Source: Aequorivita aurantiaca
Lineage (GTDB): Bacteria > Bacteroidota > Bacteroidia > Flavobacteriales > Flavobacteriaceae
Length of the DNA: 64,000 bases
Reading direction: 5' to 3'
Assembly: GCF_030410135.1 (NCBI RefSeq)
Contig: NZ_JAUGQQ010000005.1
Location: 1-64,000 of the forward strand
In this document: piece after piece, positions 34,089 through 42,374 of the stretch
How the letters are laid out: each line of letters begins with the position of its first letter
How positions within the stretch are numbered: position 1 is the stretch's first letter
Translations under genes and position numbers: made by a program
Notes under the pieces: model-generated
The model's database searches: none
What the model saw: only the letters and a program-made list of their open reading frames with translations
Told to the model about the DNA's origin: nothing

Positions 34089-35045
34089 CTAGATTTTTGA
34101 TTTAATGTGATTCACAATTAGTTTTGCGTGTTCTCGAGAATTTTCAATAAACCATTTGTGCGTTTCCAAGCCTCCGCAAATTACTCCCCCCAGATAAATA
34201 CCTTTAACATTTGTCTCCATTGTACTGGGATTGTAGTAGGGTGATTTACCTGCATCTTGACTTAATGTAATGCCGAGATTTTCTAAAAATTTAAAATGAG
34301 GTTTGTATCCCGTCAACGCTATAACAAAATCATTTTTTAATAATTCCAACCCATTGGGTGTTTTTATTGTAATCGCTTCATCCTTTATTTCAACTATTTC
34401 TGAATTGAAATAAGCCTTAATGCTGCCTTCCTTTATTCGATTTTCTATATCTGGCCTCACCCAATATTTCACCCGTTCGCCAATGGTTGCTCCTTTAATT
34501 ATCATAGTGACCTCTCCGGCCTTTCTGTATATTTCCAGGGCTGCATCTACCGCAGAATTACTTGCGCCTACAACAGCCACTTTTTGCATTATGAATGGAT
34601 GGGCTTCCTTATAATAATGCATTACTTTCGGCAATGCTTCCCCAGGTATGTGCAATAGGTTCGGAATATCGTAAAAGCCGGTGCAAACTATTAGATTTTT
34701 CGTACTATAATTTTTTTTATTCGAGGTTACTTTGAAATAATTTCCCTGTTTTTCCACGGAAAGAATTTTTTCATATAAATTAATTTGAAGTCGATTTGAC
34801 ACTGCCACACGCCGATAATATTCCAGTGCCTCATTACTTGTGGGTTTTGGATTGTTGCTTATAAAGGGGATGCCGTCAATTTCCAATTTTTCCGAAGTTG
34901 AAAAAAATGTCATATTCAGTGGGTAGTTGAAAATGGAATTGGTTAGCGCTCCTTTTTCGACTACAATATAGCGCAATCCCTTTTTCTTGCATTCCAAAGC
35001 GCAGGCAATTCCTATAGGGCCTGCACCTATTATTAAAACATCCAT
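34089..35045 (-). CDS. ypdA: YpdA-type bacillithiol disulfide reductase
   Basis: A 318-residue FAD/NAD(P)-dependent oxidoreductase of the YpdA family, proposed to reduce oxidised bacillithiol in thiol redox balance. Seen: the FAD Rossmann motif MDVLIIGAGPIGIAC, NYPLNMTFFSTSEKLEIDGI (family-typical), the second nucleotide motif VAVVGASNSAVDAALEI, and a C-terminal GVICGGLETHKWFIENSR. It lacks the CxxC pair of thioredoxin reductase, as YpdA does. I use ATG 35045, since the longer frame starts with TTG and adds four residues. Last gene of the BLUF-rpe-hydrolase-ypdA run, 13 bases behind the hydrolase. Confidence 0.9.
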   Translation of the reverse strand: MDVLIIGAGPIGIACALECKKKGLRYIVVEKGALTNSIFNYPLNMTFFSTSEKLEIDGIPFISNNPKPTSNEALEYYRRVAVSNRLQINLYEKILSVEKQGNYFKVTSNKKNYSTKNLIVCTGFYDIPNLLHIPGEALPKVMHYYKEAHPFIMQKVAVVGASNSAVDAALEIYRKAGEVTMIIKGATIGERVKYWVRPDIENRIKEGSIKAYFNSEIVEIKDEAITIKTPNGLELLKNDFVIALTGYKPHFKFLENLGITLSQDAGKSPYYNPSTMETNVKGIYLGGVICGGLETHKWFIENSREHAKLIVNHIKSKI

Positions 35046-35058
35046 TAAATTTTCCAAA

Positions 35059-35970
35059 TCAGTTCTTATTATTTATTGATTTTAAAAATTGTCCAGTTTC
35101 CGAAAAAAATTTTTCCTTTTCTTCCAACCATCCATAATGTCCACTTTCTTCGAAGATTATTAATAGAGAATTTGAAAGTATTATTTTGGCGTTTTTTGCA
35201 ATTTCAATCGGGACAATATCATTCGCTCCGTGCAGTAGTATAACGGGGTTTTTATAGCTTGCCATTTCCTTGGTTACGTTAAATGGCATTTTTTGAAGGT
35301 CTTCCCATACAAGATTGTTAATTTGACTATTTCCTTGCGTCAACCGGGCTGCAATTGTTGGAACATATTTTTTATTGTATAAATAGGCAGGAGCTAGAAA
35401 TAAGCCTCTTTTTAATCTTGTTTGATAGGAGTTATCGCCATTCAATATTTTATTCTCGTAATGTAAAAGTGAATCCTGTTGGGGCTGGCTTAACCTTTCC
35501 CTTGTGTTTAAAGTTGAAAGAAAAGCAAGATTCATTCCTCCCGAAGAAGATTGTATCATGGCTTCCACCCGTTTTGGAAATTTTGAAGCATAATAATATG
35601 CCAACATCCCGCCGAAAGAATGTCCCATGATTATCCAACTTTCAAGCTGCAGATGTTCACGAAGAACTTCAATATCTTCCACCATTAAATCCATCGTTAT
35701 GGTGGATTTATTTATTTTATTAATAGTGGAAAGGCCTGTGCCGCGTTGATCGTATAGTATTGTTTGATTATTTTTGGAAAGTTCGGTCGCCAATTGCACA
35801 AACCCTTCACTGCTCATTCCCGGACCACCATTGATGATTAAGATTGGCTTACCCTTACCAAAGGTTTGATAATGGATTTTTGAATCTGACCGGAAAATAT
35901 AGTTATGTTGCTGCGAAAAGAATGTTTGATTCAGAATCAGAAAAAAGAATAGTACAATTATTTTTCTCAT
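35059..35970 (-). CDS. Exported alpha/beta hydrolase, proline iminopeptidase-like
   Basis: A 303-residue alpha/beta hydrolase with a signal peptide (MRKIIVLFFFLILNQTFFSQ). Seen: NGGPGMSSEGF (oxyanion loop), YDQRGTGLS, the nucleophile elbow GHSFGGMLAYYYA, the acid in LLHGANDIVP and the His in EESGHYGW. GGPG and DQRG(T/A)G are marks of the proline iminopeptidase (S33) group, so it probably trims N-terminal residues from peptides outside the cytoplasm, though other esters or amides are possible. ATG 35970 is chosen because it begins the signal; the frame extends to a TTG at 35994. Between rpe and ypdA on one transcript. Confidence 0.85.
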   Translation of the reverse strand: MRKIIVLFFFLILNQTFFSQQHNYIFRSDSKIHYQTFGKGKPILIINGGPGMSSEGFVQLATELSKNNQTILYDQRGTGLSTINKINKSTITMDLMVEDIEVLREHLQLESWIIMGHSFGGMLAYYYASKFPKRVEAMIQSSSGGMNLAFLSTLNTRERLSQPQQDSLLHYENKILNGDNSYQTRLKRGLFLAPAYLYNKKYVPTIAARLTQGNSQINNLVWEDLQKMPFNVTKEMASYKNPVILLHGANDIVPIEIAKNAKIILSNSLLIIFEESGHYGWLEEKEKFFSETGQFLKSINNKN

Positions 35971-36011
35971 CTTCCGGAAATTGATTTCGACCAATATCGA
36001 TATGAAATAGT

Positions 36012-36674
36012 TTAATTTACTTTAACTTCTTTTAGGTCTCTAATGGTCTTAATAGGATCGTTGGAGCCAAAAACATAACTTCCCGCTACCAGAACGTCTG
36101 CCCCAGCTTCTACCAACTGTCTTGCGTTTTTGTTAGTTACCCCGCCGTCAATTTCAATTTTAGTCGCGGCTCCATTGGCGTCTATAATTTTTCGAAGTTT
36201 TTCAACTTTTTTAAAGGTGTTTTCAATAAAGCTTTGACCTCCGAAACCGGGGTTTACACTCATCATGCAGATTAAATCTATATCCTCAATAGTGTCTTCT
36301 AATAGCGAGACATTAGTATGGGGATTAATAGCTACTCCCGCCTGCATTCCTTCCGCTTTAATTCCTTGAAGTGTTCGGTGTAAATGCGTGCAAGCTTCAT
36401 AATGAACAGAAAGAATATTCGCGCCCAATTCAGCAAAGGTTTTAATATATCGGTCCGGATCAACAATCATTAAGTGCACGTCCAACGGTTTTTTTGCATG
36501 CGATGCTATACTTTTTATCACTGGCATTCCAAATGAAATATTCGGCACAAAAACGCCATCCATAACATCGAGATGAAACCAATCCGCCTCACTTGTATTT
36601 ATCATTTCAATATCACGTTGAAGATTCGCAAAGTCTGCAGCGAGAATGGAAGGTGCGATAATTGTATTTTTCAT
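36012..36674 (-). CDS. rpe: Ribulose-phosphate 3-epimerase
   Basis: A 220-residue TIM-barrel enzyme interconverting ribulose-5-phosphate and xylulose-5-phosphate in the pentose phosphate pathway. Seen: IAPSILAADFANL, the catalytic Asp/His in WFHLDVMDGVFVPNISFG, DVHLMIVDPDRYI, MSVNPGFGGQSFI and the second Asp in KIEIDGGVTNKNA. All active-site residues are present. It starts 5 bases after the BLUF stop and is translationally close to it. Confidence 0.97.
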   Translation of the reverse strand: MKNTIIAPSILAADFANLQRDIEMINTSEADWFHLDVMDGVFVPNISFGMPVIKSIASHAKKPLDVHLMIVDPDRYIKTFAELGANILSVHYEACTHLHRTLQGIKAEGMQAGVAINPHTNVSLLEDTIEDIDLICMMSVNPGFGGQSFIENTFKKVEKLRKIIDANGAATKIEIDGGVTNKNARQLVEAGADVLVAGSYVFGSNDPIKTIRDLKEVKVN

Positions 36675-36679
36675 GAAAT

Positions 36680-37078
36680 TTATAATAAGAACGGTTCGAT
36701 AAGAGATTTAATGTTTTTAGGATAGCGGTTTTCAACATCATATTTTGATAAATAGGTGTTCAATTTTACGATATCCTCCTTGGTTTTCAATATGCTGAAA
36801 TTTGCCTCGTAAGTATTGAAAATTCGATTTTCGATTTTTTGATTCAAGATGGTCAGTATATTCCGGTGTCTTTTATCTTTTCGGATTTTCGAGAAAATTT
36901 CATCAATAGTGTCTTTTTTGCCTTCAAGTATTTGAAGAAAAAAATCATTGGTGCTCAGCAATGCCCCTGTAATATTAAGAGTCAGGTTTTTTCCCAATAT
37001 GAAATTGAAAAGCGCTTCTAATTCTGAATCTTGTAACGGACCAGCTTGCTTGCTTAAATAACAGATAGTATGTTCCAT
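36680..37078 (-). CDS. BLUF-domain blue-light photoreceptor
   Basis: A 132-residue stand-alone BLUF domain, a flavin-binding blue-light sensor. The flavin contacts match by residue and by spacing: Tyr7 (ICYLSKQ), Asn31 (GKNLTLNITGALL) and Gln49 (FFLQILEG). The steps of 24 and 18 are the same as Tyr21-Asn45-Gln63 in AppA. The IFSKIRKDKRHRNI helix is also typical. There is no output domain, only a C-terminal helical cap (residues 95-132), so it must act through a partner. It heads an operon with rpe, a hydrolase and ypdA. A terminator for rpoD lies 15 bases upstream of its start codon. Confidence 0.92.
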   Translation of the reverse strand: MEHTICYLSKQAGPLQDSELEALFNFILGKNLTLNITGALLSTNDFFLQILEGKKDTIDEIFSKIRKDKRHRNILTILNQKIENRIFNTYEANFSILKTKEDIVKLNTYLSKYDVENRYPKNIKSLIEPFLL

Positions 37079-37093
37079 GTGAATGTAAAGTTA

Positions 37094-37123
37094 GAAAAAA
37101 ACCTCCGGTAATCAGCCGGAGGT
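37094..37123 (-). terminator. Terminator of rpoD, directly upstream of the BLUF gene
   Basis: On the minus strand ACCTCCGG pairs with CCGGAGGT (plus coordinates 37116-37123 and 37101-37108, 7-base loop), followed by seven T. The T-run ends 15 bases before the BLUF start codon. Within those 15 bases TAACTTTA (37086-37093, minus) is one base from the -7 consensus. Confidence 0.85.
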
Positions 37124-37202
37124 CATTCATCAATCAAAAAAACGAACAGTATTCTCTCAGCTCGGCTGAAAAATCTGATACTGTAAGTTATCTTTAGGGA
37201 AA

Positions 37203-38066
37203 TTATCCCAAATAGGTCATCAATATTTTGCTTCGCGAGGTATGTTTCAATCTTCGGATTGCTTTTTCCTTAATTTGACGAACTCGCTCCCTTGTAAGAT
37301 CAAAGGTTTCACCAATTTCTTCCAAAGTCATTGGGTGCTGATCGCCAAGACCAAAATACAAACGAATTACATCTGCTTCACGTGGAGTCAAAGTTTCCAA
37401 AGCTCTTTCAATTTCTGTTCTAAGCGATTCGTGTAACAAAGCACGGTCCGGGTTTGGGCTCTCGCCACTTCGCAGCACGTCGTAAAGGTTACTGTCTTCA
37501 CCTTCAACAAGCGGGGCATCCATGGATACGTGACGTCCGGAATTTTTCATGGATTCCTTTACGTCGTTGATGGTCATATCAAGTTCCTTTGCAATTTCTT
37601 CTGCGGAAGGTGGGCGCTCATTGGCTTGTTCCAGATAAGCGTACATTTTGTTGATCTTATTTATGCTTCCAATTTTATTCAAAGGCAGACGGACAATACG
37701 TGATTGCTCCGCCAACGCCTGAAGAATGGACTGCCGAATCCACCAAACGGCATAGGAAATAAATTTAAAACCACGCGTTTCATCAAAACGTTGTGCGGCT
37801 TTAATTAGGCCAAGATTGCCTTCATTGATAAGATCGGGAAGGGTAAGACCCTGGTTTTGGTATTGCTTAGCTACCGAAACAACAAAACGTAGGTTTGCCT
37901 TGGTCAATTTTTCCAATGCTGTTTGGTCTCCCGCTTTTATGCGTTGTGCCAATTCTACTTCTTCGTCTGCGGTAATTAAGTCAACTTTTCCAATTTCCTG
38001 AAGGTACTTGTCCAATGAAGCAGTTTCCCTGTTGGTTACCTGCTTTGTAATTTTAAGTTGTCTCAT
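37203..38066 (-). CDS. rpoD: Primary RNA polymerase sigma factor (sigma-70/RpoD)
   Basis: A 287-residue housekeeping sigma factor. Seen: region 1.2 ([23 protein letters not shown]), region 2 ([26 protein letters not shown] and the DNA-melting [14 protein letters not shown]), region 3 and region 4 ([34 protein letters not shown]). It lacks region 1.1 and the long non-conserved insert of E. coli RpoD. This is normal in Bacteroidota and goes with their TTTG/TAnnTTTG promoters, many of which are visible in this window. Monocistronic, judging by the terminator behind it. Confidence 0.97.
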   Translation of the reverse strand: MRQLKITKQVTNRETASLDKYLQEIGKVDLITADEEVELAQRIKAGDQTALEKLTKANLRFVVSVAKQYQNQGLTLPDLINEGNLGLIKAAQRFDETRGFKFISYAVWWIRQSILQALAEQSRIVRLPLNKIGSINKINKMYAYLEQANERPPSAEEIAKELDMTINDVKESMKNSGRHVSMDAPLVEGEDSNLYDVLRSGESPNPDRALLHESLRTEIERALETLTPREADVIRLYFGLGDQHPMTLEEIGETFDLTRERVRQIKEKAIRRLKHTSRSKILMTYLG

Positions 38067-38170
38067 TTAAGAAATGTCCTGTAGATTAAGGTTTAAACTT
38101 TTGTATTGGGTTATACGTAAAAACCCTACAAAAGGTTACAGCAGATTTAAAAGAAAAAATTAATTGGTAC

Positions 38171-39589
38171 TTAATTGGTGTTGAAATTATATTTTAAACC
38201 TGCATAAAATCCAAAAACAACGCCCGTGGCATTGCGGCTTGCACTGTCCAAAAGCAAAAATTGATATTTGAAAGTGGGGTTTAATTCCACCGTGAAATTT
38301 TCTGAAAATTTATAATAGGCCCCGATTCCCGCATTCAAACTAAAACTTATTCTGGAAAGATTGTTCGCACGACCCAAGTCCAATTCTTCATTTCTGGAAT
38401 TTTCCGCGAAAATTCTATCATCGGTTAATAATAACGTGCTGAACCCTCCAAAAGCGTGTGTCCCAAAGCGGCTTTTGGTTAAGGAATATGTGAGTTGCAA
38501 AGGCATTTCAACATATTCAATTTCCTGCCGCAGGTTAAGGGCGTCACTCCCCGCAAAGTTTGAAAGAGTTCTTCGGGAAACATTGTTCCCAGAAATGGCG
38601 GAAATGGAAAAGATGCGCAAACTGTCTATGGAAGTGGTGGAAGGTAAATTATTTACGGAATAGCTTATTTTTGTTTTTATAGCGGAAAAGCTTAAACTCA
38701 ACTTTTCCGTTAAATTAAACCCCACACCAACTCCGTAGGTGAAATTTATTTCTCCCGAAGTTTCAGCGCCGTCCAAACTTTGGTCGAGGGTCGAAGTTTT
38801 TTCGGAAACATTATAAAGTACGGGTCCCGCGATTGCCATTACGGTCCATTTTCGAGTGTTTGATTTTTGTATTTCCGTACTGTCTTTTTCGGATAATTTT
38901 TTCTTATCCTTTTCTCTTTTTTTTATTTTTTCAATTTTGGCCACCGCCGTGGAGTCTATTTTCTCGGAATCATTTTTTGAAATAGCATTTTTTTCTACTT
39001 CTGAAAGAGAAGTGTTATTTTCAGTAAACACCGAATTTTGTAAATTTTCTATGGAGTTTTTTTCATTGTTATTTAATGAATTTGAATCATTAATTTTTTG
39101 TGATTTTCCAGAAATTTCAGGCTCGTTTGGAAGTTTTGGGGAATTTGAAGATTTCGTTCGACTATTTTTTGAAACAATTTTATTTTCCGAGATTTGATTT
39201 AATGGTTCAGTTTTGGACTCTTTTTCGACTTCTTCGGAAGTTGTATACTCAGCTACTTTCTCTATTTCCTTTTCAAATTTTATTTCAGAAACATTTTCAT
39301 TTGTTGGTGTTTCAATCAAAATAGTTTTGTCCAAACTATCCTTTACTTCTTCAACTGAAATTTTCTCATCTTTATTCAAAATTGATTTATCCGTTTTTTG
39401 AAACATTATCAAAGACAAAATTCCGAAAACGGTCAGCGTGGGAAGCAATAGCCAGAATGCCCGTTTCCGCCGCTTTGATTTTCTGTCCAAAGTTGTGTTT
39501 ATTTTTTCCCAAACGGATTCGTCCGGGATCCTTTGGCCTTGGTCCAGTTTGCTTTTTAGGAAATCGCCGATGTCTTTTTTATTTTCCAT
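38171..39589 (-). CDS. Predicted trans-envelope protein: cytoplasmic head, membrane helix, long linker, outer membrane barrel
   Basis: A 472-residue protein encoded behind an ECF sigma gene and overlapping it by 11 bases. Layout: a charged N-terminal head (residues 1-43, DIGDFLKSKLDQGQRIPDES and WEKINTTLD), a basic stretch KSKRRKRAF, one membrane helix (44-63), a Ser/Lys/Glu/Asn-rich low-complexity linker (65-245), and a C-terminal domain of alternating beta strands (247-472) like an outer membrane barrel, ending GFYAGLKYNFNTN. There is no signal peptide; the basic stretch predicts the head inside the cell. The head may bind the sigma factor as an anti-sigma, with the barrel sensing the outer membrane. 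That role is inference. Confidence 0.75.
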   Translation of the reverse strand: MENKKDIGDFLKSKLDQGQRIPDESVWEKINTTLDRKSKRRKRAFWLLLPTLTVFGILSLIMFQKTDKSILNKDEKISVEEVKDSLDKTILIETPTNENVSEIKFEKEIEKVAEYTTSEEVEKESKTEPLNQISENKIVSKNSRTKSSNSPKLPNEPEISGKSQKINDSNSLNNNEKNSIENLQNSVFTENNTSLSEVEKNAISKNDSEKIDSTAVAKIEKIKKREKDKKKLSEKDSTEIQKSNTRKWTVMAIAGPVLYNVSEKTSTLDQSLDGAETSGEINFTYGVGVGFNLTEKLSLSFSAIKTKISYSVNNLPSTTSIDSLRIFSISAISGNNVSRRTLSNFAGSDALNLRQEIEYVEMPLQLTYSLTKSRFGTHAFGGFSTLLLTDDRIFAENSRNEELDLGRANNLSRISFSLNAGIGAYYKFSENFTVELNPTFKYQFLLLDSASRNATGVVFGFYAGLKYNFNTN

Positions 39590-40136
39590 GTGTGCGTATT
39601 TTAGGTCCCACGGTTATGGCAGCATTTGTTATTTTTTCGCGCAATATAAGTTTTGCCCGGTGGAAATTGGACTTCGAAGTATTTTCAGAAATTGAGAGCA
39701 TTTGCGAAACTTCTTTGTGCGAATACCCATCCATTTGATATAGGTTGAAAACCAAGCGGTATTGGTCGGGCAATTCTTGTATGATTTTTAACAACATTTC
39801 CAATGGCAAATCGGTGTCGGCGTCCACTTCAAAATTGTCCTCAAGTGTGTCATTCTTTATTTCAACAGTAATTGGTTTTTCGGTTTTGTATTTATCAATA
39901 GCTTTATAGATGGTTATCCGTTTCATCCAACCTTCGAAAGAGCCTTTGTTTTTGAAGGTTTTAATTTTTTGGAAAATGGTTATGAAGGCATCGTGCAGAT
40001 TGTCCTCGGCATCAGCTTCATTACGGCAGTATTTTAATGAGGTAAAAAAGAGGGTGTTTTTATACCTGCGGAATAGCTCGTTTTGTGCTATCCGGTCATA
40101 TTTAATACATCTTTTTATTAATTCCTCTTTTTCCAA
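39579..40136 (-). CDS. ECF-type sigma-70 factor
   Basis: A 185-residue alternative sigma factor with regions 2 and 4 only. Seen: LIKRCIKYDRIAQNELFRRY, KYCRNEADAEDNLHDAFITI (region 2.2), FEGWMKRITIYKAIDKYK (2.4), then LPDQYRLVFNLYQMDGYSHK and VSQMLSISENTSKSNFHRAK (region 4). The start is a TTG at 40136; no ATG lies upstream in frame within a sensible distance. Its end overlaps the start of the trans-envelope gene by 11 bases, so the two are made together. It probably controls envelope functions, perhaps including its own locus. Confidence 0.9.
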   Translation of the reverse strand: MEKEELIKRCIKYDRIAQNELFRRYKNTLFFTSLKYCRNEADAEDNLHDAFITIFQKIKTFKNKGSFEGWMKRITIYKAIDKYKTEKPITVEIKNDTLEDNFEVDADTDLPLEMLLKIIQELPDQYRLVFNLYQMDGYSHKEVSQMLSISENTSKSNFHRAKLILREKITNAAITVGPKIRTHGK

Positions 40137-40228
40137 AAAATCTTGTATGGGTTTTTGAAATTGTTTTGTGGCTTTACGTGATGATTCTCTTCAAAATCAA
40201 CATTTCCTCAATATTTCATAATTTCAGT

Positions 40229-40630
40229 TTATTTGGCGGTGATAACAATCACTTCTGAACATGCGGGGGCGCCCAAAGGTGTGTCCCGCGCAACGCTGTA
40301 GGCTCTAATAGAATCTTTTTTAAAGTTCTTGCCAGCCCTGAATTTTGCCGTAGGCGTATTTGCACCTTCCACCAGAACGAGGGAGCCTCCCAAAACATCC
40401 CAATCATAAGATCCGCCCTCAAAATTGCTTGTATAGGTTATGGTAATAATTTCATCCGGTCTTGCATGTTGGGGGCCTTCTAAACAACATTCCGTATATA
40501 AAATTTTATTCATTCCTTCATTTTCACACGTATTCTGGATGGGCGAGCGAACAATATCCTCGTGTTTATCCTTTGAACAGGAGAAAAATAGAAATGTTGA
40601 TACAATGAGTAAAAAAAGATGTGATTTCAT
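40229..40630 (-). CDS. Small lipoprotein with a PKD-like domain
   Basis: A 133-residue lipoprotein (lipobox FFSC, Cys18). The mature part reads as one immunoglobulin-like beta domain with PKD-type features: ITITYTSNFEGGSYDWDVLG, GANTPTAKFRAG and a closing CSEVIVITAK. Four cysteines could form two disulfides. It follows the next lipoprotein gene by 9 bases on the same strand. Function unknown. Confidence 0.7.
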   Translation of the reverse strand: MKSHLFLLIVSTFLFFSCSKDKHEDIVRSPIQNTCENEGMNKILYTECCLEGPQHARPDEIITITYTSNFEGGSYDWDVLGGSLVLVEGANTPTAKFRAGKNFKKDSIRAYSVARDTPLGAPACSEVIVITAK

Positions 40631-40639
40631 AATTATATT

Positions 40640-41674
40640 TTAACAGTTAATTGCTTTCAGGACTATTGGGACTGCAGAAATTTGGATCCCAGTATTAATA
40701 TCATCAAATCTCACGTAAATTATCTGGGGGTTTTCGGTGTTTACATGCATTAAATCAATTATTGGATTTGTCCCGGAAATCATATCTTCATAATTGTTAT
40801 AATAGTTCCAGGTTACAATTGAAGGATCTGAAATTCCCGAAAAAGGGAAGAAACACTCAAAATAGCTTTCTAAATTAAAAAGGCCTATTCCTGAATTGGA
40901 TTCCGTCTCGCATTCTTCAAATAGAATTTTTCTGCAAAGTTCTACACATTCCTTGGTTAAAAGAAAGCGATTGGTCCCGTTTGCTATTTCCATTTCATTA
41001 TCATTAAAACTAATAACTTTCCAATCATAATTCCATGTATCAATTATATTTTCGTCACCAGTTAAAAAAATATTGAGGTGCAATTCGTTCTCAATAAAAT
41101 AAGTAATCCAGGTTCCGCCAAAGGCATTCCCCAGAAAATGAAATCCGGCATTGCCAAAAGGGCTTATTTGAAAGTAAGAATCATCGTATTCACTATTGGG
41201 CCCATCTAAATGCGTTACCTTCCAAATGCAGTTTGTTTCCGTAAGGAGGTTGTTACAAGTGATTATTGTATCTGCATAAATACATTTATCTATCGCTTCT
41301 TTTAGCTCATCGTTATTATTGATAACATAGGATTGTCCATTTTCTAGCACACTTGTAATGGGGTAGCTTAAACTGATGGATTTCCCTTCGGCGAGCGATG
41401 CTAAAAATTCGCTGAAAGCAATATCACTATTTATAAGTTGATAATTAATGATATCCATTTGCTCATTATAAATTACTAAAGTGAAGGGATAATTAAAATC
41501 GATACAAGTAATTTCATTATCAAAATCATTGCCTGCAGCTTTTAAAACAAGGTTGTAAAGTTCAGAATTTACAGGAATTATTTTTGAAGGATCGGCTCTG
41601 GCGATCGGCTCATCTTCGCAGGAGATGAAAAATGTCAGCAGAAGAATAAGAGGTAAATAAAAGAGATTTTTCAT
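40640..41674 (-). CDS. Lipoprotein of unknown function
   Basis: A 344-residue lipoprotein (MKNLFYLPLILLLTFFISCE, Cys19). I do not recognise the family. It contains a segment ITCIDFNYPFTLVIYNEQ followed by FSEFLASLAEGKSISLSYPI, a middle lipocalin-like beta-rich part (WKVTHLDGPNSEYDDSYFQI and on), and about ten cysteines. It is the first gene of a two-gene unit with the PKD-like lipoprotein, upstream of the ECF sigma operon. Confidence 0.7.
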   Translation of the reverse strand: MKNLFYLPLILLLTFFISCEDEPIARADPSKIIPVNSELYNLVLKAAGNDFDNEITCIDFNYPFTLVIYNEQMDIINYQLINSDIAFSEFLASLAEGKSISLSYPITSVLENGQSYVINNNDELKEAIDKCIYADTIITCNNLLTETNCIWKVTHLDGPNSEYDDSYFQISPFGNAGFHFLGNAFGGTWITYFIENELHLNIFLTGDENIIDTWNYDWKVISFNDNEMEIANGTNRFLLTKECVELCRKILFEECETESNSGIGLFNLESYFECFFPFSGISDPSIVTWNYYNNYEDMISGTNPIIDLMHVNTENPQIIYVRFDDINTGIQISAVPIVLKAINC

Positions 41675-41772
41675 AAGATTTTAATTGGCGTTGTTACCCT
41701 ATAGTCTGAATCTTTTTAAAAGGTTGCGTGGGCATTAATTTTTTTTATCATCTTTGAAACAAAATCTTTAAG

Positions 41773-42327
41773 ATGAAATTAAATTTTTTTCTTGTTTTCT
41801 CTTTGCTGTATGTGCAGTTTCAATCATACTCACAAGAAAATGAAACGATTTCAAAACTTACATACCATTCATTTAGCATTTCCCCTATAGGATTTTATAC
41901 TGCGGAAGAAACAGTTGGCCCTTCTTTCAGTGCGGATGTTCGTTTTTCATACATGAAAAATATATTTGCATTTGGGGCGGAAGGAGGAACGGACGAATTA
42001 ATTTACCCTGGGTCAAAGAATCATAATTCCTATTATGAATTCAATCTCTATTACGGTAGGGAATTAAAAGTGTATAAGCGACTTTATATAGATGTTTTTG
42101 CTGGGGTTGGCTATGTAAATATTCGTCAGGTTGGTGATAGTTATGAACCTATTGATGACGTCTATTCAACAATAGGAGTACCTGTAACTGGCACCGTTAA
42201 GCTGGTTTTAAATAGAGGATTTATTGTTGGTGTTAAATTTCACGCAAACTTAAATTCTGAAAGAATTATTTTTAGCGCTGGACCACATTTACAGTTTACC
42301 GCTAAAAGCAGAAGACAATACGAATAA
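41773..42327 (+). CDS. Outer membrane beta-barrel protein, unknown function
   Basis: A 184-residue exported protein with signal peptide (MKLNFFLVFSLLYVQFQSYS) and alternating hydrophobic strands such as FSADVRFSYMKN, YYEFNLYYGRELK, YIDVFAGVGYVNI and IIFSAGPHLQFTAK. Small porin-like barrel by pattern. It is divergent from the lipoproteins at 40229-41674 and ends at a shared terminator facing pnp. CATCTTTG upstream is one base from the -7 consensus. Confidence 0.65.
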   Translation: MKLNFFLVFSLLYVQFQSYSQENETISKLTYHSFSISPIGFYTAEETVGPSFSADVRFSYMKNIFAFGAEGGTDELIYPGSKNHNSYYEFNLYYGRELKVYKRLYIDVFAGVGYVNIRQVGDSYEPIDDVYSTIGVPVTGTVKLVLNRGFIVGVKFHANLNSERIIFSAGPHLQFTAKSRRQYE

Positions 42328-42357
42328 AAAAGCCTCCATTTCTGAAGGCCTTTTTTC
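42325..42357. terminator. Imperfect bidirectional terminator between barrel gene and pnp
   Basis: AAAAAAGCCT and AGGCCTTTTTT flank a 10-base loop with one bulged base. Both strands show a T-run after the stem. It can serve the barrel gene (+) and pnp (-). Confidence 0.55.
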
Positions 42358-42374
42358 TGTTAATTTAAAAGAAA

